A program made the position numbers and the translations under genes. The notes beneath the pieces were generated by a model. That model did not search any database and was not told where the DNA came from. It saw nothing but the letters and a program-made list of their open reading frames with translations. From assembly GCA_023525715.1 (NCBI GenBank), contig CM042012.1:121156798-121220797 (forward strand): a stretch of DNA of 64,000 nucleotides, read 5' to 3'. Below, in pieces: positions 47,082 through 60,100 of this stretch (the first letter of the stretch is position 1; every line of letters begins with the position of its first letter). The stretch comes from Cichorium intybus (taxonomy: Eukaryota > Streptophyta > Magnoliopsida > Asterales > Asteraceae).

Positions 47082-48723
47082 TGTAACACCCGGCTTTTAA
47101 AACAAAAACACCCCTGAAAAATTTTTCATTTAAAACATAGGTTTCAATACATAAAACCATAACAAGGGGTATATTTTTAATAAATACGGGTACAAGTGTA
47201 TCAAGGAGAGTATAAAATACCATAACTCCTTTAAAGCCGGGCTGCTACTGACAGCATCTACGAGTCCCACTTCAAAGTCACGGACTCTATCTTGTCCCCT
47301 ATCAGTATCATGCTAACCTGCAGGGACAGTAACAAACGGTATGAGCTACAAAGCTCAGTGAATAATCAAATCTGCAGATAACACGTATCAAAACAAAATT
47401 ATATAACTGTCTGGATATCGAATCCAAACTTCTAGCCTTACTGGCTGACCATATACACTCTAGGATTTCACATCCTATTCTGTAGCCCTACAGGCTGAAT
47501 TATAGTGACCTGTAATCAACAAGCCACGTTAGTTATTTGCATCTATAATCATGTCTAACGATTTCTGTCCCATATTTCTTAGTCACACTGGACTGCATCA
47601 TATATCAGGGCTTACAGCCGCACCCTGTGTCATAGCTATATAAGCTGCACCAAAACATTATCAATATACAATTCATAGCCCACAGGCTGCACCAGCTGGG
47701 TTTGATAACCCGATATCATAGCCAAAAGGTCGCACCATGTACCTGTAACAAAATCATAGCCAAACAGGCTGCACAATGTACCTGTAACAAAATCATAGCC
47801 AAACAGGCTGTACCAAATATCATAGCCCGAAGGCCGCATCGGAGACATAGCCCGAAGGCCGCACCGGAGTCATAGCCAACAAGGCCGCATCGGAGACATA
47901 GCCAACAAGGCCGCACCGGTTAGATATGGCTCACGGGTTAGCCCGCTGTTGCCTAAAATATGTGGCTCACAGGAAAATCCCGCTGTTGCCTAGACTCACG
48001 GCTGGTTCCGGTCTTGTCTATATAAGTTTATTGACTCACGGCTGGATCCGGTCTTGTCATTTCATTTTACTGACTCACGGCTGGTCCCGGTCTTGTCAAT
48101 AAAAGGTTGACTCACAGCTCCGTTCTTGTCTATTATAGACTCACGGCTTATCTGGTATTGTCACATCATAGTGTATATATATATGTATTGACTCACAGCT
48201 CCGTTCTTGTCATCGCAATGACTCACGGCTTATCTGGTATTGTCTTTTACATATATTTTTACACTTATCATTTTCGTCCCTCGAAGCCGTTTCAACCTGT
48301 AACAATACAATCATCATATATCGCATATGATATCAGTGAGATTACTCACCTGGATGCTAGCTGCATCAAATTCCCGGTTGTTTCTTGCCTTCCGATACGA
48401 TCCGTAGAATTTTGTCCCGCACCTATAATTTAATCATTTTCAACATGATTATCGGTTAATACCCATTTCAACTAACTCTAATACATTAGAGTTCAATAAA
48501 ACATTGTTACAAACAATGCCTAGTTAATAAACTTTCCGTTTACTAACTTTATATGAATTTTACTATTCACCGGGACATTCGGATCGGTCTACAGTGCCCC
48601 CGAGGGGTCGAAAACTCAATCTAAAAATTTTCCCAAACTTTTCAGACCATAACGAGCCTATGGTCCAAATTTGAGCTAAAACGGACAAGCCAAGCAAAAG
48701 TTAGCATTTCAAAGTCCCTGCCT

Positions 48724-48805
48724 GAGGGGCGCACCCCGCCCATACATGGGCGCACTGCGCCTGGGCGCACCCCGCCAGGCTTTTGGGCGCACCGCGCCTA
48801 TCGCC
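48724..48805 (-). repeat. GY3 palindrome cluster
   Basis: Four GGGCGCA-type words in 80 bases: GGGCGCACCCCGCCC, GGCGCACTGCGCC (6-bp arms around C), GGGCGCACCCCGCC and GGGCGCACCGCGCC. Confidence 0.85.
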
Positions 48806-49315
48806 TGCAGGTGTCTCCTGTCTAGCCGCGATTTATGCACTGTAGCAAGCAGTTTTGGTCCATTAAGTCCTTAATCAGGTCCTTAATCGATTGGGGTTTG
48901 TTCTAGGACTAAAACCTTATACTTTAACAAGGTTTTCAACCATCTAAAACAACCAAATCAATCAAAATGAAGAATTAGGGTTCTTAGTTCTAACAACCCC
49001 AAACTTCAAATTCATCACTAATAACAACCTACTTCCATTTTCTTGAGTTAAGTCCTTTCTAGCATGACTCAATGGAAGTATTACATCAACTTAAACACAT
49101 AATCATCACTGCAAATGCAGTTTTTCAGTTTGTCCTCAAAACCCACCAAGAACAAACCATGCTAGAACTTGAAATACTTACTTCTAATGCTTCCAATTCT
49201 TCATTCCAAAGCCAAGAATCGGATTACAAGTTCCAACCTTCACCAATTCTTCAAGCTCTGCAGAAATTGCTCTCCAAAATCCATTCCCGTAGCTGCAACA
49301 TGTCTAGTCAAAGAG

Positions 49316-49338
49316 GAGAGTCAAACTCTCTATTTATA
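49316..49338 (-). promoter_or_regulatory. GY3 TATA box with adjoining hairpin
   Basis: The minus-strand TATAAATA (49338-49331) is followed directly by GAGAGT-ttg-ACTCTC (49330-49316). Confidence 0.7.
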
Positions 49339-49673
49339 CCACAAAATTTTGCAAATTTGGTCCCTAAGTTCATTTTCTTGAACTTTGACCACAACAATCA
49401 AGTTTTATTACAATAAAACTTTCATTCCTTACCATTTTTGCCACAACCAACAATATTTTTACATAATTGGTCGTTGACTTGGTCAAATGACCAAAATACC
49501 CTTTTTCGGTAACACGACCAAAAATCAGTTTTTATAACATTTTAAGTCCAAAACTCAAAATATTATTTCAAACCAAATACTTTTCTGTCCAAAAGACCAA
49601 TTTACCCTTACAAGGTAAAATGACCAATTTACCCTTTTATTATAATTATATAATAAAGTATCTTGGCGTTACA

Positions 49674-52600
49674 AATTCTCCCCTCCTTCAAAAGATTTCG
49701 TCCCCGAAATCATACAAACAAACGAGAGAAATTCTTTCTCGTTACAATTTCGGTTTCCCATATCATATGGAAAACATTATGGTATTGCCTAAGCACTTAA
49801 CCATACTAGTCTTCTTATCTCGTGGTTATATCACCACTCGCATATCACTCATCCGGTTGTCCCGGGCATCTTAATCACTTATCTTCCTCATTTCAACATG
49901 AGGGATTCGCTAACATTTATCACTCTATGTTCTCAAAACCATGAGACCCATAGAAAACTTTACAATCATCTTGAAGTTCATCAAGGATATTCAATCTATA
50001 CACCTTCTTGCGTTTGGATATACGGAAAGGTCCAATCAACAAGGACTCAACTTTCCTTTTTGTCCCACATCAATTTCTAGTCCTTCCGGGGGGTCACTTT
50101 GAGTTCCACTATCTTCCCTTACTTGGGGTTTCAATGGTTTTACTCAACAATCCGCATACTACTCTTTTCGATCTTGGTCTATTTCCAAGCTTTCTCGACC
50201 TTGCCAAATCTTTTCTTCTGTTTGAGGTACAATCTCAGGTTTAGTCAACAGCTTCACCCCAACTTCTGTCTAGCAAATCAGCGTGCAACACGGTAGTCTA
50301 TACAATACTTCCTACGAGTCAATAAAACACTAGTATAATACCTATACTAATCTACAACTTCTACCAAGGATAGACGGTCGTCTAGTTTCCGCTAGGGTCT
50401 GTTATGCCGATTTCAGGCATAACTCCTAAGGTCTGCATCATTATCTCACCTCATCAATCCATCTGGGATTTGCACACAGTACTTACTAGTACTTTTGAGC
50501 TAAAAATTCTAAGAATTAATGCTAAATTCAGCAAATAATTCTAGTATCTGATCCGATACAGTCGTCACCTGTAGTGCACGTCAACAATTTTCTTTATCTT
50601 TGTAGTTTTTCACTACTTTTCCACTCTTAACTTCTTCTTAGTCAGTATAAATCTACACTGATTTCATCAATCAACCTGCAATCACCCATATGGTGTCATA
50701 CCCATGCGGTACTTGCAAAGACTTTACTACAAAGTCTATGATATTTTTCGTCCCATTTCATTTTTGGGACTGACAGTCCACATACTTCTAATGATTTGAC
50801 TGTAGTTACACACAAGTCAAACATTTTTCACATGTCTTTCTTCAGCCCCGGCCACCAACACATAGGTTTTATCGACCTATACAGTTTGGTATTGCCCCGG
50901 GTATGCTGCATATCTGATACAAAATACATCTTTTCAAGATGATTTTTATATTTCGTTTGACTTTGGAATTCACATTTACAACCGCCAAGGGTGTTAAATC
51001 ACTGTGATATTCCAACTAACTTCCGCTACTATTCAATCATTTATTCACTTTTCACGTTTTCAGACTTGCACACATCTTTCTGTGCTACCCGAATCAACTC
51101 AGGTAATCAATTTGCCACGTTCATACACGTGGATGTAACCTACAAAGGTTACTCTTTCTAATTCAAGGCATCTGTAACCACATACGCCTTTCTGAGATGG
51201 TACAAGATTTCATACCCGAAATCTCTAAGTAACCCATCTATCTTAACTATCTCATCTTCAGCTTCTTTTGATCAATTAAGTATTTCAACTTTTATGATCT
51301 TATCGCTATAAGCTTTACACCATACAAGTAGTGTTTCCAAAGCTTAAATGCCACATTCATAATTGCTACCGTAATATCATGCATCCACAGTCAACGTTGG
51401 ATACCTTTCAATGATCCAATCCATCTTCTCTACTTAGCATCATTGCTAATGTTAGAGGTTCACACAAGGTTCATTCCAAACCTTTACAACATATCTGTGG
51501 TCTTTCTACCACTCAGACTTTACACTTTTCTTGGTCAACTTTAGTCAGCTAACTAGCAATCAAGGAGCAGTTTTCTACAACTCTCCTATAGCAACCCGCC
51601 AAATCCAAGGAACTACAATGTCAATCGGATTTCTCAGGCGGTTCCAGTTTTACCACATCATCTATCCCACTGGATTTATTTCATCATCTTTGGCAGTATT
51701 ATCATGCCCAAGGAGTTGAAACTTCTTTTAACCAAATTTTTTCATACTTGGAGAATTTAACATATCACTTAACTCAGTGAAGTAACTCCAATATCTGGTA
51801 CAATGTACCTCATATTCAATCTGGTCTCGAGAATATCATATTCTCAGTAGTCAATGTATATACACATTAACTTATCTTTCTTCTTTTCAAACAAGATAAG
51901 GCTCCCTCTGATGACACCTACAGTCATATGAGATCCCAATTTAAAAACAATTTCTTCCAATTGTTTTACCACTCTGCCATCTCTGCAGAGGCCAATCAAC
52001 ACAGAGCCTAGATAACAGGAACGGCTCCCAATACCAGCTTAATCATAAGCTCTTCTTGCCAATCTGGCAGAAATCTTGGAAGTTCTTTTCAAAAGAATCA
52101 TTCGAAAATTTATTTAAAGTAGTACACTACTATCACAACTTTATTAAGCTTGGCCCATACCACGTATGTCAACTACAACATCATTCCTTTACTAACTCTT
52201 TTCTGAGTTTAAGCAAAGAAGCTAACCGATATTCTCAACAACGGTCATTTACTATGGATTTTCATCCGCTCATTTCTGCTTTCTGAACCATCATGTTCAT
52301 ATTTCTACAATTCATGTTAGCGTAATGCATTGCTAACCAATTCATAAGCACAATTGCTTCAGATTTACTGGTAGTCATCGGCTTCAGATTCATAGGGAAA
52401 AATGGTCCCGTAAATCTTAGGCAGACTACTTTCCAGGTGTTCAATATCTTGAACATACTTGCTATCTACTATAGCTATTTCAAATATTTCATCCAAAATC
52501 ATTGATGAAAAATTCAAACAAAACATCGAGTCATCGATCCAAAGCATAGCTTCATGGATCAAATATAACATACATGAGTTATATTCAGAACGATGATATC

Positions 52601-53346
52601 TGCGACCGTATCAGTCTCCTCACGAGCTTCTTCCACAACTTACTGGAATGCTCATGGTACCACGGGTCCTTTTTGACCATTCGTTCCTTCTTTCTTTCCT
52701 GGGTTCATCACCCGTTACTCCACATTTAGCATGTGAGTATTTCAATAAGAAGTGATCTATAGTTCCACGCTGGAACCACTTCCGTCCCATACAACAAGCT
52801 CGAGCAATCTGCTCCTATCATCTGCAATTTCAGCATGTCAACGGTAGAGTCTCAACTCTACAATTTTCCTTAGTGCCTTTCCTGAACTGATCACTATACA
52901 TAGTGGCTCTGTTTTGGTCCTTTCCCTATAAGGTTGGACCCAAATTTGTGACAACTTCTTCTGAGAAGTCCACTTTTATTTTCTACTTTTCTTGTAGTCT
53001 CAACTACTGTTCTTTCACCTTGAATATCAACTAAGGTGAGCAACCGATTCATTTATCTGACCACATCAGCTAACATTGCTCGTCATGTGGATTTTTCCGT
53101 TACTTGTCTCGTTGCCCCTCGTTCGATGGAGTCTTGAGAAAAGGCTGATCCGCCTCTTACAGTTACACGCACTAAATTTCTCCCAGAAATATCCGCTGCT
53201 CATACTTCTTATACGTTAGAAGTCAGCAATAGTTAGGTTATATATGTATAATAACAACTATATACACCTAACAGTTCATCATGTCTACTGTTTCAGGGTT
53301 TAAGTCCAGGAATCTACTCTATAGACACCTAGTTCACTTAAACCTC
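49674..53346 (-). pseudogene. GY3 decayed gag-pol
   Basis: The minus strand contains relics in chromovirus order. A gag/protease region is placed by position at about 53200-52300. The RT end is at 51780-51600, with the counterpart of FWLKEV and a downstream W-E-P-P-like block. RNase H (TDHKSL-type word) is around 51340-51180, and the integrase core (HGYDTIWVIVD counterpart) at about 50760-50640. Frame breaks are many, and the visible ones near 51700 resemble those of GY1 at 15850. It cannot make enzymes. Confidence 0.75.
53232..53272 (-). other. GY3 leader inverted repeat
   Basis: The same 41 bases as in GY1 (17345-17385): GTTAGGTTATATA ... TATATACACCTAAC. It lies 75 bases from the PBS. Confidence 0.7.
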
Positions 53347-53362
53347 GGCTCTGATACCAACT
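53347..53362 (-). promoter_or_regulatory. GY3 primer binding site (tRNA-iMet)
   Basis: The minus strand reads AGTTGGTATCAGAGCC directly after the LTR. Confidence 0.9.
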
Positions 53363-54458
53363 TGTAACACCCGGCTTTTAAAACAAAAACACCCCTGAAA
53401 AATTTTTCATTTAAAACATAGGTTTCAATACATAAAACCATAACAAGGGGTATATTTTTAATAAATACGGGTACAAGTGTATCAAGGAGAGTATAAAATA
53501 CCATAACTCCTTTAAAGCCGGGCTGCTACTGACAGCATCTACGAGTCCCACTTCAAAGTCACGGACTCTATCTTGTCCCCTATCAGTATCATGCTAACCT
53601 GCAGGGACAGTAACAAACGGTATGAGCTACAAAGCTCAGTGAATAATCAAATCTGCAGATAACACGTATCAAAACAAAATTATATAACTGTCTGGATATC
53701 GAATCCAAACTTCTAGCCTTACTGGCTGACCATATACACTCTAGGATTTCACATCCTATTCTGTAGCCCTACAGGCTGAATTATAGTGACCTGTAATCAA
53801 CAAGCCACGTTAGTTATTTGCATCTATAATCATGTCTAACGATTTCTGTCCCATATTTCTTAGTCACACTGGACTGCATCATATATCAGGGCTTACAGCC
53901 GCACCCTGTGTCATAGCTATATAAGCTGCACCAAAACATTATCAATATACAATTCATAGCCCACAGGCTGCACCAGCTGGGTTTGATAACCCGATATCAT
54001 AGCCAAAAGGCCGCACCATGTACCTGTAACAAAATCATAGCCAAACAGGCTGCACAATGTACCTGTAACAAAATCATAGCCAAACAGGCTGTACCAAATA
54101 TCATAGCCCGAAGGCCGCATCGAAGACATAGCCCGAAGGCCGCACCGGAGTCATAGCCAACAAGGCCGCATCGGAGACATAGTCAACAAGGCCGCACCGG
54201 TTAGATATGGCTCACGGGTTAGCCCGCTGTTGCCTAAAATATGTGGCTCACAGGAAAATCCCGCTGTTGCCTAGACTCACGGCTGGTTCCGGTCTTGTCT
54301 ATATAAGTTTATTGACTCACGGCTGGATCCGGTCTTGTCATTTCATTTTACTGACTCACGGCTGGTCCCGGTCTTGTCAATAAAAGGTTGACTCACAGCT
54401 CCGTTCTTGTCTATTATAGACTCACGGCTTATCTGGTATTGTCACATCATAGTGTATA
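53363..54458 (-). repeat. GY3 5' LTR, partial
   Basis: It matches 47082-48174 and stops at GTGTATA where GY4 is inserted. The part missing here includes the promoter. Confidence 0.9.
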
Positions 54459-54852
54459 TGAAACGACCGAAAATTTGTAATATAAAAATATGTAAATAAA
54501 TATGTGTGTAATATAAGTTTTATATGAAATATTATGAGAAATTATGGTCGAAGGGGTAAAACGGTCTTTCGACAGTTATAAGACCATTATGTAAAACCAT
54601 ATGTATATGTGAGATAATAAAATAAACAATAAGAGGTTATGCGAAATTTAGACTTTTTACCGCGTGAATAGTGAATCTTGACCAAAAAGGGTAAATTGGT
54701 CATTTGACCAAATGCAGAAATTATTATAAAAAAATTATTTATAGTTTAGGACTAAAAATGTAAAAGAAATGATTCCATGGAAAGATAGTTAGTTTTGGTG
54801 GCCAAAATTCAAGAAAGTTAATTTTAGGGACCAAAACTGAAAATATAGAAAA

Positions 54853-54876
54853 TATAAAATGAGAAACATATCTCAT
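54853..54876 (+). promoter_or_regulatory. GY4 TATA box with adjoining hairpin
   Basis: TATAAAAT (54853-54860) overlaps the start of ATGAGA-aacata-TCTCAT (54859-54876). Confidence 0.7.
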
Positions 54877-55362
54877 AAATCCTCACAAATTCAGTAGAGA
54901 GTTCTAGAGACGGGAGAGGCACGATTTCTGCAGAAAATTGGAAGGCTTTGTGAAGATCAAAGCTAGAAAACTTGATTTTAGTCCTTAAATTGAAGTTTTC
55001 AAGATCAAAGGTTAGTAATTATACTTTTAATCTAAATTTTTGTATGATCTTCAAGAGAGAAATTTGGTGACTGAAATTTCAGTCAAGAACCACTTAGTTT
55101 TCTGGTTTAACACTTCCAATATGGCATGCTAAAAGAACTTAATTAGATAATGTGGAAGTAGGATGCTATTTTTTTAAGAATTGGGATTTTGATCAAGAAC
55201 CCTAGAATTTGAGTTCTTGTGATTAATCCGATTTTTATGGTTTAAAACTTGAAGAAATTGAAGGGTTTTAGTCTTGGGATAAACCCCTATCGATTAAGTG
55301 ATGAATTCAGCCCTTAATATGAGAAATTGAGAAATTGTAGCATAAAATCGGGGAAAAACTGG

Positions 55363-55400
55363 GCGTGCGCCCCTACCCTGGGCGCGGTGCGCCCTACGCC
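55363..55400 (+). repeat. GY4 palindrome cluster, 5' LTR
   Basis: GTGCGCCCC and GGGCGCGGTGCGCCC (6-bp arms). It has lost 18 bases relative to the 3' LTR, where two full GGCGCGGTGCGCC words stand at 62659-62671 and 62680-62693. Confidence 0.85.
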
Positions 55401-56071
55401 TGGAACGAAAATGCAGTTTGGTTCAAGAGTCCTCTGTTAAGTGATTTTCAATTTTTAGAAATGGTTCAAATCTTATCCAATTGACCTCAAATTTTAAACA
55501 TAGGTCTAATATGGTCCAAAACTTTATAAAATTTTATCGGAATTAAAATACGACCCTCCGAGGGTACTGTAGTAAAATACGTATAAAATACAATTTAACT
55601 AAAGTTGAGTTTTACCCTTGCTTTGATTATTTATGGTATAATAAGGACTCTAACATGTTATAGAGTCAACTAAAATATAAATTAATGTATCATATAAAAT
55701 ATATAGGTGCAAGTCAAATAATCGGACACCGAAAGGGTAAAGAACCGAGGGACGCCTAAACGACGCTTCAAGAATTATTTGGTGAGTACATGTAGCATTT
55801 TACCCATTTTGGGATACATGGCAAGTAAGTAAGTATTTTGCAGATTTCATATATTACTTTTATATGTGAAAAATATTTGCAAAAATGGTCCTTTTTCTAG
55901 TTTAAATAGAAAGTTAACTGCTATATTTGAAAGTATGATTCTTGATGATAGCCTAAATTATGATAGAGATATGTTTGAGTCAAAAGCTTGGCATTTAGCC
56001 ATTTCTTGTGCAAGTAATGTTTTGCTTTCAGAAAAGTATTTTATGTTTGACTGGTATTGTGACTAGCATTG

Positions 56072-56270
56072 TTAGTAAGGGAACTATGTTCCAACCTACC
56101 CGGGTTAGGTAAGGAGTCTACTGGGGACAACCCCTTCACGAAGTAGACTGCCTCAGCAATTCTACCATTAGTATTGATCCGTTCTTTCTAATTGTAGAGA
56201 CTTGGGGTATCACTTATAGTGATTAATGCCCTAAGTATAAAAATCCCAGCAAGTTTATAAAACCAGTCAA
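56072..56270 (+). other. GY4 LTR structured block
   Basis: AGTCTACT (56115-56122) pairs with AGTAGACT (56142-56149) and encloses GGGG-acaa-CCCC. CTACCATTAG (56162-56171) pairs with CTAATTGTAG (56188-56197) around the conserved TGATCCGTTCTTT. Corresponding GY2 stems differ in sequence but also pair. Repeated at 63372-63570. Confidence 0.65.
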
Positions 56271-56735
56271 AGAAAGTATAAAAGATATTATTTTTGCAAA
56301 GTTTAATATACGATGCTTTCGAAAAATGAAAGTATAATATGTGTATAATATGTAGTTTTGACAAAGACTTATGTTATGAAAGTTTATAAAAGTTAGTAAA
56401 AGAAATTTTAAAGTTTGAGTCTAAAACTCATGTAACTCACGAGACAATTTGTCTTACGTATTTTATTTTTATGTCATGTATTCCAGGTTCAGGTATAAAG
56501 CTATGAGATAGTTTGAAGTTGCTAAATAAGCACTAAGTGCAAAGGAGTGGAGCTGGATACAGCTTCCAAATTTGGTATTGGTTGAATCCGTTTCTCTTAA
56601 GCTTATGGTTTGATATGTATTGTAACTCCCCTTTTGATTGTATTTAAACAAATAACATGGTTTTTGTTAAACCATACTTTGTAAAATACGTTTTTATGTA
56701 TTAAAAATGGTTTGAAAAGTTGGGGCGTTACAAGT

Positions 56736-56748
56736 TGGTATCAGAGCC
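56736..56748 (+). promoter_or_regulatory. GY4 primer binding site (tRNA-iMet)
   Basis: TGGTATCAGAGCC lies three bases after the LTR end. Confidence 0.92.
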
Positions 56749-56961
56749 ATAGTTTAAGCGAATTAGGATTGGATCATTCCACTCCTAGGCTTAGACTAGT
56801 AAAATAGTTAGTTAAAGTGAATTACATAAATGGATATGTCTTAAGGAAATAAGACATTATTTGATAATGGTATTTTATGAATATATTTATGAGTTAAAAG
56901 TAGCTAATTGATACTAGTGAACAGTGGAACCGAGCGGAAACATCGGGAACAACATGTGTAG

Positions 56962-56999
56962 GTGATTATGGTAATATGGGCCCGTATTATCATAATCAC
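56962..56999 (+). other. GY4 leader hairpin with GGGCCC loop
   Basis: The same 38 bases as in GY2: GTGATTATGGTAATA (56962-56976), loop TGGGCCCG, then TATTATCATAATCAC (56985-56999). It lies between the PBS and the gag start, 125 bases before the ATG. Confidence 0.75.
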
Positions 57000-57124
57000 A
57001 GGACGCGTATTGTGACTAGTGTAACCGCGAGGGAATACTGAAAAAAAAAAACTAGTAGAAAAGTAGTAAACTAATATTTTGATATATTATGAAAGACTAA
57101 AGTATTTGAAAATTTTATCGCAAA

Positions 57125-60100
57125 ATGCGAACTAGAAGTGGTCAAGGATCGCACGCAGGAAATCCGGATCCTAATGCAAGGCCTCCTATTCCTCCCCGAC
57201 AGCCCCAAGCCGTTGACGATGGCAATTCTAGGGGTGAGGCCAACCCACCTCCATTGACTTTGGAGGCGATTCAGAAATTGTTACATGATTCACAAGTTCA
57301 AAACAGACAGGAAATGACTCGTCTTTTGGATGAGCGACTGGGCGAAAGATCAAAGTCACAACATGAAGATAGCGAGAAAAGTGTGGCTCCTGAAGGCACT
57401 AATCCGAGACAAACTTCTTCTCAGGGAGATTCATCTTCCAAATCACAGCCTCAGTTCAAGACTAAAGGAGCCTGTACTTTCAAGGACTTTATGTCCTGTC
57501 GACCAAAAGAGTTCAATGGGGAGATGGATCCACGAATAACAATACGGTGGTTAACTGAAATGGAACAAGTTCTTCACATATGTCGTTGTGAAGAGGATTT
57601 GAAGGTTGGATTCGCATCTCAAATGTTAAAGGCGAGTGCTCTTGACTGGTGGAATACTCTCCGCCGAACCAAGGGAAGTGATTTTGTTGATGCTTTATCT
57701 TGGAAAGAGTTTGTTCAGCGGTTAAAAGGCAAATTCTGTTCGGCTAGACATCGGGAGAATTTGGTTAATGAGTTCTTTGCTCTTGCAAAGGATAAGCAGA
57801 CGGTCGATGAGTATACTAAAAAGTTCTGTGAGATGCTACCATTTCTAGAAGATACATTACCGACCGAGGCTGGCAGGATAAACCGATATGTTAATGGTTT
57901 GCCGGCGGACTACTCGTTAGAAGTTAGCAAAGCTACAACTCTTGACGAAGCCATTGAATCTGCGGCCAGGGTCGAGAGTATGATAGAGAAAAAGGCTAAA
58001 GAACGACAAGCATTTGTGGAAAAGCGAAAGTCTTCAGGAATCTCTGGAGCAAACAAGAAAAGTCGTGTTTCATCGGGGTTTTCTAGGCAAGGAGAAGTTA
58101 AAGAATGCAAGAAGTGTGGTAAGAAGCATAGTGGAGAATGCAGGAAGGGCACTAGTGGGTGCTATAAATGTGGTCTTCCAGGCCACCAAGCTAAAGACTG
58201 CAAGGTGAAAGATATCAGTGAAGTGGAATGTTTCAATTGTCATGAAAAGGGTCATTACAGCACCAACTGTCCCAAGAAGAAGAATGAGACGTTAGTCTCT
58301 ACTGCAAGCAATAAGAAGACAGAACCAGCGAAGACGAAGGGAAGAGCGTTTCAGATGACTCTTGATGAGGCCAAAGAAGACCAGGATGTGGTGGCAGGTA
58401 CACTTATTGTAAACTCACAGCCTGCTTATGTCCTTTTTGATTCTGGGGCACATTTTTCTTTTGTGTCTCATGATTTTAGTAAGCGTCTAAACATACCGAT
58501 GAAACCATTAGATGATACTTGTGTCATAGAAGTCGCTAACGGAGAGTTAGTTACGGTACATCATGTGTACGAGAAATGTCCGGTAGAGATTAATGGACGA
58601 ATTTTAAAGGCCGACTTGTTACCTATCGGGATTAAAGGATTTGACATTGTTATTGGAATGGATTGGCTTGGAACTCATAACGCTAAAATCCTTTGCGGAA
58701 AGCGAATGGTGTCGATTAAATTTCCTGATAATAGCAAAGTATATATATATGGGGAACGACGGAAGAATATGCAGAGTCTCATCACTGCTATTAAGGCCCG
58801 TAAATGCATCCAAAAAGGGTGTGAATCATTCATTGCTTATGTGATGAATGGGAAGAAAGAGAAGCAGAAGATGGAGGATATAAAAGTAGTTAATGAGTTC
58901 CCTGAAGTCTTTCCCGATGACTTACCTGGGTTACCACCCGTTAGGCAAGTCGAATTTCGTATCGATCTTGTCCCGGGAGCAAGTCCCATTGCTCGTGCAC
59001 CGTACCGTCTTGCTCCTACAGAGATGAGAGAACTTATGTCTCAACTGCAAGAACTTCTTGACAAGGGGTTTATTCGTCCCAGCTCTTCTCCTTGGGGAGC
59101 TCCGGTGTTGTTTGTCAAGAAGAAGGACGGTACTATGCGTATGTGTATAGATTATCGCGAGCTCAATAAAGTGACAATCAAGAATCGGTATCCTTTGCCG
59201 AGAATTGATGATTTGTTTGATCAGTTGCAGGGAGCTAGTTACTTCTCTAAAATTGATCTTCGTTCTGGATATCATCAAGTCCGAGTGAAGGATGAAGATG
59301 TATGCAAGACTGCATTCCGAACTCGATATGGTCACTATGAATTTTTAGTGATGCCATTCGGTCTCACTAATGCCCCAGCCGTGTTTATGGACCTTATGAA
59401 TAGGGTCTGTAAACCTTTCCTTGACAGATTTGTCATCGTTTTCATTGATGATATTCTAGTCTATTCGAAAAGTGAAGCAGAGCATGAAGTGCACCTACGA
59501 GAAGTGTTACGTACTTTGAAGAACGAACAGTTATACGCGAAGTTGTCAAAGTGCGATTTTTGGCTGCGGGAAGTTCAGTTCCTGGGTCATATTGTTTCAG
59601 CTGAAGGTATTAAAGTAGACCCAGCAAAAATAGAAGCGGTAATGAAATGGGAACCACCGAAGACACCTACAGAAGTTAGAAGTTTTCTTGGGTTAGCCGG
59701 TTATTATCGACGGTTTATCCAAGATTTTTCTAAAATAGCGGTGCCACTTACCCAGTTAACTCGAAAAGAAGTAAAGTTTGTCTGGGGAGAAAAACAGCAA
59801 GAAGCCTTTGAAATACTGAAAAAGAAACTGTGTGAAGCTCCAGTATTATCCTTACCAGAAGGCACAGAAGAGTTTGTAGTATACAGCGATGCATCTAATA
59901 GAGGTCTTGGTTGTGTACTTATGCAACGAGGCAAAGTTATTGCCTATGCTTCCAGACAGCTAAAAGATGCAGAGACACGTTATACTACTCATGATCTAGA
60001 ATTGGCTGCAATTGTATTTGCATTGAAGATTTGGAGGCACTATCTATATGGGACGAAATGCAAGATATATACAGATCATAAAAGTCTGCAATATCTTTTT

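Larger units (their letters stand above)
47082..49673 (-). repeat. GY3 3' LTR
   Basis: 2592 bp, ending TCTTGGCGTTACA. Minisatellites are at 47680-47930 (CATAGCC..AGGCCGCACC units) and 47985-48260 (GACTCACGGCTGGTCC units), the palindrome cluster at 48724-48805, and the TATA/hairpin at 49316-49338. Confidence 0.9.
47082..54458 (-). mobile_element. GY3: Ty3/gypsy element with decayed pol, left part
   Basis: It belongs with GY1: LTRs start TGTAACACCCGG, share minisatellites and promoter layout, and the interior carries a very similar broken pol. The left (3') LTR is 47082-49673, the interior 49674-53362 and the right (5') LTR starts at 53363 and is interrupted at 54458 by GY4. The PBS is the complement of 53347-53362. 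Over the 1.1 kb where both LTRs can be compared only a few differences are seen, so insertion is young. It is inserted into the GY2 3' LTR. Confidence 0.9.
54459..56732 (+). repeat. GY4 5' LTR
   Basis: 2274 bp, TGAAACGACCG to GGGGCGTTACA. TATA box 54853, palindrome cluster 55363-55400, CGACCCTCCGAGGGTACTGT at 55551-55570, structured block 56072-56270, AGACAATTTGTCT hairpin near 56441-56453. Confidence 0.92.

Noticed and set aside
55866..56066. 66-codon frame repeated at 63166-63366 as a small LTR protein
   Set aside because: The duplication is the LTR pair; the sequence has no motif and the frame is not kept in GY2 LTRs.
58931..59335. 134-codon minus-strand frame opposite the GY4 RT
   Set aside because: A shadow of the strongly constrained Gag-Pol frame, with no independent motifs.
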